Assembly (NCBI GenBank): GCA_021495925.1
Contig: JAKEKT010000031.1
Location: 124,001-188,000 of the forward strand
DNA length: 64,000 nucleotides
From: Diplodia intermedia
Lineage: Eukaryota; Ascomycota; Dothideomycetes; Botryosphaeriales; Botryosphaeriaceae
Direction: 5' to 3'
Every line of letters starts with the position of its first letter. Position 1 is the first letter of the stretch. A program made the position numbers and the translations under genes. Shown one piece after another: positions 13,204-25,000 of the stretch. The notes beneath the pieces are model-generated. The model was not told the DNA's origin. It was given only the letters and a program-made list of their open reading frames with translations, and did not search any database.

Positions 13204-13213
13204 GCTATTTAAA
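13204..13213 (+). promoter_or_regulatory. TATA-like element upstream of the caspase-like gene
   Basis: CTATTTAAAT lies about 60 bases before the ATG at 13274. Position and composition fit a TATA box with a short leader. Confidence 0.4.
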
Positions 13214-13273
13214 TCGCTCTCCTCCGTTTTTATTCGGCTCTGCCTCTACGGCTCATCCTCCCAGATATTGATC

Positions 13274-14293
13274 ATGGACAACGCCGACGCCTCTACGAAG
13301 CCACCCTATGCGTGTATGGTTAAGAGCGTGAAAGACTTCGCCGAAGATATGCATGGCTCTGCCGGGACTAAGCATACCAATGTCGCCGTTATAGGATGCA
13401 CGTGGTCAAACGACGATCTTAATTGCAAGCAAGCCGAAGCCGAACTGTTCGAGATGCTTCAAAGGCGCTATAACTTCTCCACCGAGAGCTATACAATCGA
13501 TGCCAGGGCCATATCCCCCGAGCAAAACGCTCAGGATGCATTCCTGGATTTCAGAAAGAAGCACCAATCCAAGGGTTCACTACTGATGTTCATTTATTCC
13601 GGCCGCTCCGAGAGGGACAATAGCGGTCTGAATTTATTTGGTGCAGCCGCTCCGCAATCCCCTAGAGCGAGGTGGAGCCATGTTCTTCCCACAGCGAGCG
13701 TCGCCCGCGGTCGAGCCTTGCTGGCATTTGACTCGTGCTACGTGGATCCAGCAGGACCCCATCACCCCGGAGGACGCCAACTCAACACGGCTTCGGGATC
13801 GGACAACCCGTGTTTTACACGCCATTGGGCGGTGTATGGCGGTGCAACGCCGCCGCCGCCTTCGAAGCACGGCTTTACAGCGACACCTGAGGACGCTGTT
13901 GTTGAAAATGTCCCGGGAAGCACTCGAACCGCGGGCCAAATTTACTCGGAAATCTGCCGGGACGTGATGCGGTCCCAGCTGGCGGTACGCGGGTTGGATT
14001 GCAGGGCCAACAAGAAGCGCAAGCGGAGCGTCGTCCTTGGGAAGAACGCTCCTGCCGCTTCGGTGGACGCCCAAGAGCTCCGAGACGGCAGCTTCAGAGT
14101 CCTGGTTCAGGTCCACCTCGGGGGAGAAGGGCTGCCGAATCCGGCTCTCATCGAGCAGTGGAGGCTATGGTTGAGCACGAACCTGCCGACCATGGGAGAC
14201 AAGATTGAAGTCGAGGCCATGTACAAGACCACTAGCTCGACCGTTTTGCACGTGTCGATGCCGGCTGGGGTCTGGGATGGGCCTGCCGATTAG
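13274..14293 (+). CDS. Degenerate caspase/metacaspase-fold protein
   Basis: Single-exon frame of 339 residues from the ATG at 13274 (MDNADASTKPP); the frame is open further upstream but has no earlier ATG of merit. Residues about 36-160 look like a caspase p20-type fold: strand NVAVIGCTWSNDD (36-48), helix with ELFEMLQRRYNF (57-68), strand LLMFIYSGRS (103-112), strand RALLAFDSCY (147-156). In metacaspases and related fungal proteins the third element ends YSGHG with the catalytic His, and the fourth is DSCHS or DCC with the catalytic Cys. Here Cys155 remains but the His position is Arg111, so peptidase activity is doubtful. The remainder has a basic cluster (NKKRKRS, near 246-252) and a C-terminal segment I do not recognise. 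Family assignment is inference from the order and spacing of motifs; fungal relatives often sit beside NACHT/TPR-type receptors, none of which is nearby. Confidence 0.7.
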   Translation: MDNADASTKPPYACMVKSVKDFAEDMHGSAGTKHTNVAVIGCTWSNDDLNCKQAEAELFEMLQRRYNFSTESYTIDARAISPEQNAQDAFLDFRKKHQSKGSLLMFIYSGRSERDNSGLNLFGAAAPQSPRARWSHVLPTASVARGRALLAFDSCYVDPAGPHHPGGRQLNTASGSDNPCFTRHWAVYGGATPPPPSKHGFTATPEDAVVENVPGSTRTAGQIYSEICRDVMRSQLAVRGLDCRANKKRKRSVVLGKNAPAASVDAQELRDGSFRVLVQVHLGGEGLPNPALIEQWRLWLSTNLPTMGDKIEVEAMYKTTSSTVLHVSMPAGVWDGPAD

Positions 14294-17184
14294 ACTGCTT
14301 ATAGCTTTGTGTCATGGGCGAGAGGCCCTAATGATTCGTGATATAGCGGGAAACGTAGTTAGATACAATGGGAGGTAGCTTTGCATCCTTTGGCCAATCA
14401 GGAGGGTTTGCGATGCTGTGGTTCGAGTAGCTAGCCACGCCCGCTAAACCAATCCACACGGCGAGAAGCCTCGGTGGAAAGGGGAGAGTAGCAAGAAAGC
14501 ATGCGCGCCCCATTCTCCGTTTCGACCAAGCCCAGTCTATTTCGGGCTGACTGCTGTATGTACAACAGGTCCGCGATGCTGAGTCGTTTCTCGCCGAAGC
14601 TTCGCGCGGATCATGCTGCGCGTGGAATGGCGCTCATTTCTCGCTCTTCGTCCCTCGGTCCTGGCCCTTTAGCATTTATCTCTCGGTGAAATACCATCGT
14701 TCCTGCGCTAAAGACGCCACGATGGCAGAAGCGAAAGACGAAAGGGTGGCGTGGACATGATTCGCTACGTTCCCTCCACACCACCACCATCATCATCCAT
14801 CGTCGTATCGTCGCCGTGACAATCTTTCCCCAACACCAATGAAACAGCCGGCATGTGAAACGAGAGAGCAACGATCGGCGAGGCTTGATTGCTTCATCGT
14901 AACGGCACCTTGACCTCAATATGCCGGGCTGTGCTATTATCAATGAATCAAGGGCGGCCACCATCCTGACTCGCAAGCCGATCGGCGCATACGCCAGCAG
15001 ATGACCCCAAGCCTCTTCGGCGACAAGTGATCGAGTCGGGGCGCCTTAGAAATCAATCGGTCAGGGGATCCCGCATCCCCCGCGGTTAGCTCTGACTGAA
15101 GCGCACCACCGGTCAAGTAACAACGAGGCCTCGGCCCGTCTTACCGAAGGTAGCGTGGATGCGAACAACAACGGACCAGCAGCTGGCGAGGAGAAAGCTC
15201 CAGCATCTGCTCCTCTCCTCTTTTTTTTTTTTCTGTTCGATCAGCTGTCCGCAACGATCGCCAGAACGGCCTACTAGCCGGATCAGGAAGCCCGGAGTAC
15301 CATAGGTAGATGGCATCACACCACCCTGCCGGATGGGGGACACGGCGCAGTGACATGAATCCAAACTGCTGCGTAGCATGCGTTGTGCGTTGTTGTCGAG
15401 TTGGCCTTTTGTCGCAGCCCCGAGCGTCGATGGTCACGACGCCGTGGAAATCAAATCACCAGCGACGGCAACTCCGAGAGACGGCCCCACAAAACAAGCA
15501 AGGGAAGCGAAAGAAAAGGGCACCGAAAACAACATGGAGGAAGAAAGACCATGTGGGGAAGGCACAACGCCGGCGACAACCGGGCTTTTGCGAATTGTTG
15601 GTTCGTCGACGTCCTCCTTTTCACCTCCTTCCCCGGCCAGCGCATCATGGAGTCTGCTAGCCCGGTGCTTGGTCCAGAAAGGCCTGTCTCGCTCCTTTGG
15701 CGGGACAGAATTTGCGGCACGTACCCAAGAGAGGCGTAGTCACCGCCTTTGTCAGAATGACTGAGATGATGAAGTGAGGCTCGTCACCGAGCTGTTGCCG
15801 TCCGCCGTCCGCCACCTTCAGCCAGCGCCAGATATCGATGCCGTCATCTCCGCTGCTATCTCCGCCTATCTGCGGCGTGCCGTGGCCTTCGATCCCCTGC
15901 CCACGGTTTATCGTCTTTCAAATTCTGCGAGTGCACGCATGCATGCATGGACCAGAACGAACATGATCGCTGCGACGGGTGGTGCTCTGTCGCCAACCAC
16001 CTTCTTGCTTCGGTGCCGATGCCGATGCCGAGCGCCGCCTCTCGGCAACCCGCCCGAGGTCGCCATTACTAAGGCGCCGTCTCCCGATTACATCAACATG
16101 GGCCATTGCGTGCGCATGATGCGTGCTTGAGACAATGGACGTGCGGCACAGCGCCTTTGCTGTGTTGTAGATAGGGCGCATGTGGGCCGGCCACGTCCTT
16201 CCTGCCTCCCACCGGCATCTGATGCAAACCAGCCTTGCCTTGCCGCGCCTTTGCCGTCGTGGCCGCCAACCAAGGCGAACAAAAGCCTAACAGAGGGCGG
16301 TCTTCTGGAAGAGCCAGCGAAAGGACCCTCCGCGAGGTTTGACAGTCATCGCACCGCACCGGGCTTGGATCGGGCATGTCGGCCGATCGACTAGCACCTG
16401 CACCACGGCGAGGCGCCAACGACAGGGAGCCCTGCTGCGGGAAGGATTCGAAGAAGAGGGACAAGGGATCGAGCAGCATGGCCGCCAGGGTGCGTGTGCG
16501 TGTGCGTGTGCGTGTGCATGGCCGTGTGCGTGTCCAGGACGGGGCCAGGGCGGCTTTGCGGGCTTTTGCTCTCGTCGAGTCAGACAAGGCTTATGACAAG
16601 CTCAGGCCGCTGCAGGGCTGGAGAAAGGGCGGGGGACGAAAATGGCTTTCTCTCGGCAACGTCGGCCGAGAGCTTTGTCCGAACGAACGGGTCACCCGTC
16701 GTGAAGGATTCTGGAGATTTGGGGACGGCGAGGGCGGAAAAGCCTCAACAATGGCCGGGGCTGAGGAGAAAACTCGCTGTCCGTCCGTCGCGCGGAGCTG
16801 CACCAAGTCGAAGGAGCTGTCACGAGATTCACGCAATGCAGTAGGTTGGCGGTGTCTCGGCTGCGAGTTCCTCCGCAGTATGGCGCAACCGCCCGTATCC
16901 TGAAGCAGGTGCCAGAAAAACCGTTGTGAAACCCGCGCCAAGACCGCGCCCCCCTCCTCGCGGTTTCCCGCTTCCTCGTGCTTAGCTCTGCTCAGCGTGC
17001 CTCGTGCCATGCGCTCTCACTCGCTCGCTCGCTAGGTTGCTCACTCAGGTACAGGGCTTGGGCCAGCCGGCGGCTGAGGCTGCATGCTTTCGAGCCTATT
17101 CTAAGTGCCGGAGCCACGTCCAATCACAGGCGCGCATCGGATCCAAAAACTACATACAAGGCTGTCAAGACACCTAGCAAATCA
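14294..17184. other. Gene-free stretch between caspase-like gene and aldose epimerase
   Basis: No gene is supported on either strand. It includes a T-run (15221-15232), a TGTGCG microsatellite and mixed GC-rich sequence. The short frames are overlapping and composition-driven. Confidence 0.5.
16491..16518. repeat. TGTGCG microsatellite
   Basis: Tandem TGTGCG units, partly repeated again just downstream after ATGGCC. Confidence 0.8.
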
Positions 17185-18287
17185 TCACGCCTCCCACGCA
17201 CGGTAGACAATCTTGCTGCCGTACTTCGCGCCTCGCTTGAGCAGCACCTGGCCCCTCCACTGCTCGACGTTGGCCGCGTTGACGTACCGGCTTGGCTCCA
17301 CGCAGAAGCCCGACCGCACCCCGCGCGCCGGCAGTCCGTCCACCGCGGGCACGTTGATGAAGCCGCCGCAGTAGAACTGGAACGCCGGCTCCGTGCTGTG
17401 CACCTCGAGATGCATCTTCGAGCTGGGCTGGTGGAACGCCGCCAGCTTCTGCAGCGGCAGGCTGCGTGTGTCGACGGGCACGCTGCCCGCGTCCTTGTTC
17501 AGGATGAAGCAGTGGTCGATGGCCGGCTCCTTCTCGCCCAGCGTGAACGGCTTGTTCGCCGTCACGCCGGGGTACGGCTCGATGGAGCCCGTGGGGATGG
17601 CCGTGTCATCGACCGGCAGGTGCTGGTCCGTCGACAGAGTGACCTCGGTGCCCGCAATAGTGGTTGCAGTGGGTGCGCCAGCCAGATTGAAGTAACTACA
17701 GCCATCGGCCCAACGTCAATGACAAGTCTCACTTTTTCCCAGCGATGCGGTTCGATGGGAAATTGCTTCATTTTGACTTACGTGTGGTTTGTTAGCCCAA
17801 CGATGGTCTCCTGGACGTCGTCGCTGCCGACAAGCTCGGCTTCGTATTCCGTCTCCAGGACCGTATGCTTCGCTCCGCCGACATTCTCCTCGTAGGCCGT
17901 GTACCACACTTTAAGCTCAACGGCGCCCGGGTAGCCGCCCTCGCCGTCCGGGCTCAGGTACTTGAACAGCACGGCCTCCTTGCCGTTCTTGCTCAGCGGC
18001 GTCGGGCCCTCGAACTGCCGCTTGCCCCAGCCACCGTCGCCGCCGTGCAGCGAGTTGGGCCCGTTGTTGGCGGCCAATGCGTACGACTTGCCGTTGAGGC
18101 TGTTGATCCTGGCGCCCGAGATGCGGTTGGCGACGCGGCCGATGGTCTCGCCAAAGAAGGGCGAGTTGTACTGCTGGTACTGCTCCGCCGTGTCGAAGTT
18201 CTGCACGATGTTCTTGCCGTTGACCGCAAACTCCTGGATGATGGCGCCCAGCGGCAGGAACGCGACGTTCGACTCGGGCTGCGGCAT
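17185..18287 (-). CDS. Aldose 1-epimerase (galactose mutarotase)
   Basis: It interconverts alpha and beta anomers of aldoses such as galactose and glucose, feeding the Leloir pathway in the cytosol. Two exons on the minus strand: 18287-17782 and 17695-17185, separated by an 86-base GTAAGT...GTAG intron; 338 residues, the normal family length. Seen in the protein: FFGETIGRVANRISG (about 46-60), NNGPNSLHGG with the conserved His (about 75-84), the junction-spanning LTNHTYFNLAG with the second conserved His, and GFCVEPSRYVNA near the C terminus carrying the catalytic Glu. The intron cuts the Thr codon of the NHTYFN motif, which confirms the splice. The start MPQPESNVAFLPLGA fits the first strand of the beta-sandwich and no earlier ATG is needed. 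No galactose-pathway neighbour is present. Confidence 0.93.
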
Positions 18288-19445
18288 GGCGGGCGGGCGG
18301 AGACGGCGCGAGCTGGATTAGCGCGGGCGCAACGGCTGGGGTGGCTATGGCGGCTCTGATGCGTCCTACTAGCCTCGAGTCCGGCGGCGTGTGGAGAGGT
18401 GCGTGTGCGGGCGTGCGGTGATTCGGAGCGAGGGCGACCGCTGCAGCAGCTGGGCGGGATGGCGGGGTCGGTGGTCTGTGTGCGGGGCTCCAAAGGCTGG
18501 GTGTGGTGGTGATGCGCCGCCGATCCCAGCGTAACTTCGCGTCGCGACAACTCTATTGTACTATGCGCGGTGCCTGGGCGTGCACGCGCAGGCACACGCT
18601 GGCTTGCGCGGCTCCTTATAGCTCTCCAGCGCGCAGCGCCGTCGGGCGAGGTGCCGTGACGTCCGTCGAGGCCCCGCCTCCCGGTGGGCGCGAGGGCGGG
18701 GCGTGGGTGTCTTCAGCCTATTCTGGCTATTCGCAGCGCCCCGTCCCCGCCCTGCAGCGGCGGGAGTACCCTCCGCGTCAAGAGCCGCAAAAATAGATGC
18801 CGAGACAGCAGCAGGGGCGACTGCCGGCGAGGCTGCAGACGCTGCGACACTGGTCGTCGTTGGGCCGAGTTTAGCTGTGGCTGTATTTTTGGGCCCAAGG
18901 TTAAAGCCCGTGCTTAGTCAATATACCCTCTCACTAGCCTCTCCCCTGCGATGCCAAGCCCAGTCAAAGCACCGCCGAATCAGACGGCCATCGGTGGTCT
19001 AGACTGCTGCTCTTGCGCGAGCCTGTTCGTGTGGTGAAATTACATCCCCAGTCGTTGTGGGGTTGGCGACCGCTGCAGATCGGGGCTGGCGTCTTCACTC
19101 GTCATATGTCTCGCGTCATGATGAATCAAGGATTCCGAAACCTTGCCTTGCTTTCGACAGTAATCTCATCCAACGCAGCTCTGCTCTAGCGAGTGCTTTT
19201 GGGGTCCGTTGCCGTGGCCCAAGTACAGTCCATGCATGTACAACAAAAGAAATGTCCAGAATAGTCCATGTCCGTCTCGACGTAGTGACGCGTAGCCGCT
19301 CGCAAGCCCCCTGGTAACGCCGAATACACCGAATCCTCGAAGCCCACCGCTTGAACGCACGAGATCTATGCCCACATGTGAAGCCAGAAAGCCAAACCCG
19401 CCCCTTGCTCCAAATAATACAGTGTACCAATCCCTATCTCACCAT
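18288..19445. other. Aldose epimerase promoter and 3' flank of the Zn2Cys6 gene
   Basis: Nothing coding is supported. The GC-rich first half upstream of the epimerase start is probably its promoter; the AT-richer second half is probably the 3' UTR of the regulator. Confidence 0.45.
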
Positions 19446-20476
19446 TCATGCGAACTGTGTTGAGAAATCGTTCTGCAACGCGCTGGGGTTTATCGATGTG
19501 ATCCACGGGTCGCTCATTATGGGCTGGCCCGAGTAGGGGTCCATCGGTGCGTCGTATGTTCCAAAGTCAAACGAGGTTGCGAGGCCGCCGGCCATCATCG
19601 TCTCCAAAATCGGGTCTTCCATGGCGAATGGCGAGCGCATGAGTTCGGCCGTCGTCTGCGGTGCCGTGTGTCTTGCGTCCCAGAACTGCGGCTGAGGCTT
19701 CATGCTGGGGTCGTTGAGGGGAAGGCCGTGCTGGAGCGGTTGGTTCATCGAAACGGGCGAGGCCGAGGTACCAAGCGTGCTAGGTGCTCTCGGGTAGCTG
19801 GGTTCCCAATGCATCTTGGGCGGGGTGGGCGGGCTGCCGTGAGACGAAGGCGAAGAAGCGTGGGCGTGGTCCGACTCGGAGCCAATCGATCCTCTCCGCT
19901 TGAGAGCCGGTCCTGCTTGTGCCTCCTCCTCGTCCCGCAGCCTCTTCTCCATGCGCGTGAAGTCTTCTTCGAATGGCTCGAACTGAGAAGATCCCTCTTT
20001 CGATTGCAGGAGGTCAAGTCTCTCGAGGATGTCGTGGGTAAGCGGGTGGCCGCCTTGCTGCTCGGCCAATGGTGCACCGGGCCATCCCTCTCCTGCGTTC
20101 AGTCTCCTGTACAGCTCGCGGAGACCGGCGACCAGTTGCGACTGCTGTTGCTCGAGCATCTCGACGTAGCTACGGAATGGGTTAGCGGGAGCATTGGGTG
20201 GTAGCGAGCAGTGTTACTGACCCCTTGGGGTAGACCTTGTCGTGAGACTTCTTGCGCTCGCCGAAGACGCAAATGGCGTTGTCGGCCTTGCAGCGGCCGC
20301 ACGGGCTGGAGCCATCACACTGTTTGGGTCAGCTTGGGCGCGGGGCAGGGGAGCGGAGCAGCACTGACCTTGGACTTCTTCAGGCGGCAGCGGTCGCAGG
20401 CCTTGCAGACGCGCTTGCGAATGTTGTTGTCTGTTGGGGACTCCATTGAGGGCGAACGCTCCAGATGGGATGACAT
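19446..20476 (-). CDS. Zn2Cys6 fungal transcription factor
   Basis: Three exons: 20476-20369, 20319-20222 and 20169-19446, giving 309 residues. The binuclear zinc cluster spans the first two exons: Cys27, 30, 37, 43, 46 and 53 with spacing C-x2-C-x6-C-x5-C-x2-C-x6-C, in CKACDRCRLKKSK followed by CDGSSPCGRCKADNAIC. The first intron falls exactly before the third cluster Cys. The basic linker ERKKSHDKVYPKG leads to a helix YVEMLEQQQSQLVAGLRELY that looks like the dimerisation coiled coil, again read across an intron (codon GG/C). Residues about 130-309 are Pro/Ser/Met-rich and probably an activation region. It lacks the large middle homology region of many family members and is a short type. 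Targets are unknown; no biosynthetic cluster is adjacent. Confidence 0.9.
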
Positions 20477-21284
20477 GTAAGACGGCGGGGTGGATTTGTA
20501 AGGGTGCCTGGCGCGAGGGCGAGGCAGGACGGTGGTGACTGGGCGAGGGCAGGTGTAGGCAGAGGGGGAGCAATGATGATGCAGTGTGATAGCCAGTAGT
20601 ATGGGGCTAGCACTCGAGCGGTCTGTGTGGTGTGAACGTGAGAGAAACAGGCCTGTGTGGGAGGTGGGACGGTAGGCAGATATATTCAGCGGGCAGGAGC
20701 TTGTATTGGGCCGGAAAGTTTAAGACCAGAGCGCGCCCAGCTGGCCATTCGCGCAGCGTGATTATGGATTGTGCTCAGCACGCACGTACCGCCAGTAAAT
20801 CTGTACATCCGCATCATCGCGTCCGACACCGTTTGGATTACATTCGGCCGGTCGAGCAGCGACAGGGGGGGGGTGCGGTAAGGTTGTTGCTTGGGGACCG
20901 GGGGGCAGCAGCAGCAGGCCTGATCCCGGTCGCCAGAAAACGGCGTCCCAGCGCGCGCGCACGGGGAAAAGCCTAAGTGGCAGATCCCGGCGTGTTTGCG
21001 GTCATGCACACGCTGGCTTCGAGAAGCGTCGGCTGTGCATAACTCGGACGGCGGCAAGCACGGGCGCGGCAGATCCCCTGCGCGGGTCGGATTCAGACGA
21101 GTCCGAGTTTGACGCCGTTCGGACGAAACTGAGCTGCCACCTCCGCAGTACTCGTGCCCGTCGTCGCGCGACGCACCAGCGCTGGTCGGCGAGTCGTGGC
21201 AGGAGGTCGCGGCCAGCGGAGCGAGGCCGGGCTGCGTCAAACCTCGGCGCCCAGCCAGCAGCGCGCGACACCGCGAGCGGCAGC

Positions 21285-21318
21285 GCGGTAGCGGCAGCGG
21301 CAGCGGCAGCGACAGCAG
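21285..21318. repeat. AGCGGC-type microsatellite
   Basis: Imperfect tandem AGCGGC units in non-coding DNA. Confidence 0.7.
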
Positions 21319-21685
21319 CGTCGCCGTGCAGCTCTCTGGACGCCGACCCTCGGCCGCGGGCAGCGAAGGTCTTGGTGAAAATGGCTCACCGAGCGCTGCG
21401 TCTGACGTAACCTGAGGCAGCGCGCAAGCGCTGCCCGAGGCGGCCTAGCAGCTCGGGGCCGCAACCATAGGCCAGCCCGTCAGCCGTATGTATCGAGCGC
21501 GCCGGAGTGAGGGCAGGTGCGGGCGGCCGATCTCCCGCCAGAGAGGGGGCTGTCAGCACCGCGATGGCTTAACTCCGTGCCACCGCCCACGGAACTGCTT
21601 AGCGAAGGCCCGCCCCGGCTGACGCAGCGGGCACATGAGTTAGCCCAGCCCGCCCCCGTCGGCCGACGGCAAGTGCCACCCTGTT

Positions 21686-21694
21686 GATATAAAA
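21686..21694 (+). promoter_or_regulatory. TATA-like element
   Basis: GATATAAAA on the plus strand, about 235 bases before the small candidate frame at 21924. It is a good match to a TATA box, but its gene is uncertain. Confidence 0.3.
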
Positions 21695-21923
21695 CCTCGC
21701 GATTCGTGCGCGCACCGCCTGACATCGCGTCCGCGCTTAATCAGCCTGCCCAGTCCAGAGCCTGTCCAGAGCCCGCGCGAGCTTCGTCCGCAAACACCGT
21801 TTCAGCGCTCCGTGCCTAATCTGATCGCGCTGCGGTGCTCCTCATCAAACTGCCTCTCTTGACGCGCCCTTGGCTCTGGGCGTCCTCGCGGCCGCGGTGG
21901 CTGGTGCCTCTTGGCTGTCGCCG

Positions 21924-22070
21924 ATGGCCATTCGCACCCTTGGCGGCGCCGTGGCACTGCTGGCTGCCCTGTGGACGGCAGGCGTTGTGTTGTATGGACT
22001 GATGATGCAGCAACGGCAGCGCCTCCAGGAGCGGCTGCGGCCGACTTCTATAGGCGCGCGACTTGGCTAG
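21924..22070 (+). CDS. Possible 48-residue single-pass membrane peptide
   Basis: An ATG at 21924 opens MAIRTLGGAVALLAALWTAG, a hydrophobic helix of about 20 residues, followed by a Gln/Arg-rich tail (MMQQRQRLQERLRP) and a stop at 22070. The frame is also open upstream with more Ala/Leu codons. A TATA-like motif lies upstream on the same strand. I know no homologue. It could be the last exon of a spliced gene or chance in GC-rich DNA. Confidence 0.2.
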   Translation: MAIRTLGGAVALLAALWTAGVVLYGLMMQQRQRLQERLRPTSIGARLG

Positions 22071-25000
22071 ATCCAGATCTAGCTAGGGCTTACCGTGCTG
22101 ACCGTGTGAATCACCAGTGCCAGCCGCCCGGCAACACAGCATCTGATGGGCGTGGACCCTGCAGCCAGCGCATCGTCAGCCCTCACAGAAGGGCATTTGC
22201 GACGGGCATGGCGAGCCCGTGTTTGCTGTGAAGAAGGGTCTCCGACGCATGGGCCCGCCGTCTCGTCCAGCAGCCACCGCGTCGCAACAGGAGTCCATTG
22301 ACACGCACCCCATCCCAGCTTTTCGGCATCACGGTGGGCAGGTGAGGTTCTCGCATCCATATCGAGCTTACTGGCTGCTGGGGCTCGGGATCGCATTAGC
22401 CGTGATCCGAACACGAATGCGCCCGCCGCGAACTGTTCTGGAAGGCGCCTCGGGAGGCAGCGGTCAGGCAGTCAGGCTGATACACAACGACAAGACGTAT
22501 CCGCGTACGAGTACGGCCGGGGCAGCGCAGGACCCTGTAGATTGAGCGGTGGCCCAGGCGAGCGGGCGCGATCCGCAACAGTCCACCTCACACCTGCTCT
22601 GCCTCTTCCCCGCATTCACAAGGAACACCTCACCCTTCGCCCGGCCTGGCAATCGCCGTCCTCTCGTCCTCGGATCCCGACCGCCCCGTCCTCCAGCGCC
22701 GAACCCCCGTCTAAGTCCGTGGCAACTTGCGCTCGGATCTGGCAACGGGCTCCGAGCCAGCAGGTGTGCAGACGCGCCCCTGTTGGTGCGGCACGCGGCT
22801 ATCGGCTGCTCCAATGCCGCGAGACATCCTCAGCCTTGCCCGCGAACATCGGACCCTTCTGCCCGGTCCCACCAGCGTGCAACTGCTGCTGCCTACCGCT
22901 CCGCAGCTGACTCCTTCGACCTCGACGGCGCCCGCGCCCCCCGACCCGCCTCATCCCCTTCTCTGCCAGAAGCGTCGCCTGCTGCGCCTCCTTCGTAACT
23001 CCATACTGATGCCAGCTCCTGCAATGTCTGGCCCGCGCGAATCAAGCGCCCGGTCAAGGGTCCTGGGATGCCATCGAAATCGTGCCAGCTGCACCTGAAC
23101 GATCTGAGCGATCACAAGGTCCACGGAAAAGAAGGGAAAAAAAAAACCCCCCCACGGCCGTCGGACTTTAGCTATCTGCGTCTCGTTCGGCTGCGTCGAC
23201 CCCACTCGATATCCACAGCCGGGGCTGGAATACAACAGTCGGGGCGAAGCGCTCCCACGCACTCGCAAGAGGCGGTGATGGCTGCTGCAGCTAAGCCTGA
23301 GCGACTCCATTGTCCTTCCAACGCATGCATGCCCCAATTACACGGACACTGCTGCGCCTCCCACTACTTCGGTATAGGGTCCTCGCACCATGCCCCGCTT
23401 TGGGAAATGTGGAAGGCTGTCGAACAGGTGAAGGAACATGTGTGCTCGGCCCGTTTCCTCCACAAAGGAATGGACGCGAGCCAGAAGGGCACTGAAAAAG
23501 CGTCCGCGCGTCAATGCTGTGCCTGCTGTACCTATCTCTGTCCTCGCCGCTCCCCTTTTCACATGAGGCCAGGGATGGACTGATCGGTGGCTTCACCGGC
23601 CCGTGTGCCCAGACTCGGGACAATCGTCGCCGGCGTGCCTGCCAACCCGCCGAGCCTCCGATGCCGACACACAAGACTATTATTGTTACACATGCGGCTA
23701 CTGATCAGCCGGCTCCAGGTTTACAAGGGTCCCGTTGATAAGGCTCACAGATCTAACACCAGACAGAAGCAAACAACATGCTAACGTCATTTTATACTTC
23801 TACCTGGGAAGTGGATTGCTGGGTTGTCCATGACGGTGATAGTGTTCAGAACATCTAGAACCCGGATGAGGCTTTCCAGGGCCTCCGTGTTGCGTTGATG
23901 GACCGCTCGTACGTCCCAACGCGTCGTCTCTACTTTTTAGCTCGGGCTTTTTGTTAGAAATACATGCCTTGTATATTCGTCGTCAAGGTCCCTAGTAGCA
24001 CGAAACCACTCCCTTGCCGCCCAACTCGAGGCGAATATACTTCGGCGGCTTTTGGTAAACACAACTTTAATGCTTCACCAACAAGCATCACCACATGTCC
24101 AACCAATGTTAGTCTCCGGCGTCTGCGCTTGAGTGAAAGGGAAACCAGGAACGCCTCTGCCGCGCCTGCAAGAGCCCGCCAGTACGGTTCGCCTCGGAAC
24201 TCGGCGCCCTGGGGGGGCTGGAGTCAAAACGCATCTGCTGCAGCGCCCAGATCCCGGAGGGTGCCTGCTCTTTCCTGCGGTTGCCGGGCCTTGCCGTCGG
24301 CCATTTCCCATGTCCGACGGCACATTTCGGGCCAAGATATCGACCGGTTGAACAACTCCAGGAGCCCGATGGGATTTCCCGTCCGCATACCGTGATCATG
24401 GACATCGACCCATCATATTCTAATCATCGGTAGTCAAAGAAGATCGGCAGTCGATTCCCCAAACCCTGCTTACATGCACGGATAGTGCTGCCCGACACGC
24501 CCGATATCCTGAGCCCCAAGCAAGGACCCGACGATCAGCCTTGGTCTTGAAGCCAGCATCTTTCCCTTGGTCACCCCTGTCGCCCCGCCAAGAGGATTGT
24601 CCAAGCGGGAGCCATATCTTTGAGTCAAGCCTCATTTTGTGGGGAATGAATCTGATGACAAAGGTCAGGCCTCGTTCGCCGACCTGGACCGTGCGAAGTA
24701 GTCATGATTCCCCCCGGACCAATCCCAACAGCCATCGCATACTGGAGGGTTGAGCGCTTTTCCCAACGGTCATCCATCTAACTCGATCAACTGTTGAACG
24801 TCACTTAAAGAGGCTCAGCCGGCAAGTACATTTCCTCCGCATGATCTGGATTAGAAAGCACGAGGGCTCGGTTCCTCGAATGGCCGAATGGTGATTAAAG
24901 CACTCGGTAGTCGGCCGTCCGCTTTGCCCGTCCCATGGATGGCTTTTCGTGCGAGGAGGGTTGGTGCTGCTGCTTCATGATGCGACCAACCCCAAAAGGA

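Larger units (their letters stand above)
8162..13273. other. Long gene-free stretch
   Basis: I see no supportable coding gene over about 5.1 kb. Open frames on both strands are Ser/Arg/Pro-rich and overlap one another, with no domain, no splice pattern joining them and no ATG context of note. The stretch holds A and T homopolymers (9234-9268), a GTC microsatellite (9972-10009), many CT-rich tracts (9600-9660, 9780-9830) and a short tandem near 12867-12898. It must contain the YVC1 3' UTR and the promoter of the caspase-like gene. A non-coding transcript cannot be judged from sequence alone. Confidence 0.5.

Noticed and set aside
14410..14430. GGTTCGAGT-like motif resembling a tRNA T-arm
   Set aside because: No matching A box, acceptor stem or anticodon arm can be folded around it.
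22542..23098. GC-rich plus-strand frames of 120-150 codons
   Set aside because: Pro/Ser/Ala-rich, three frames open at once, no start context or domain.
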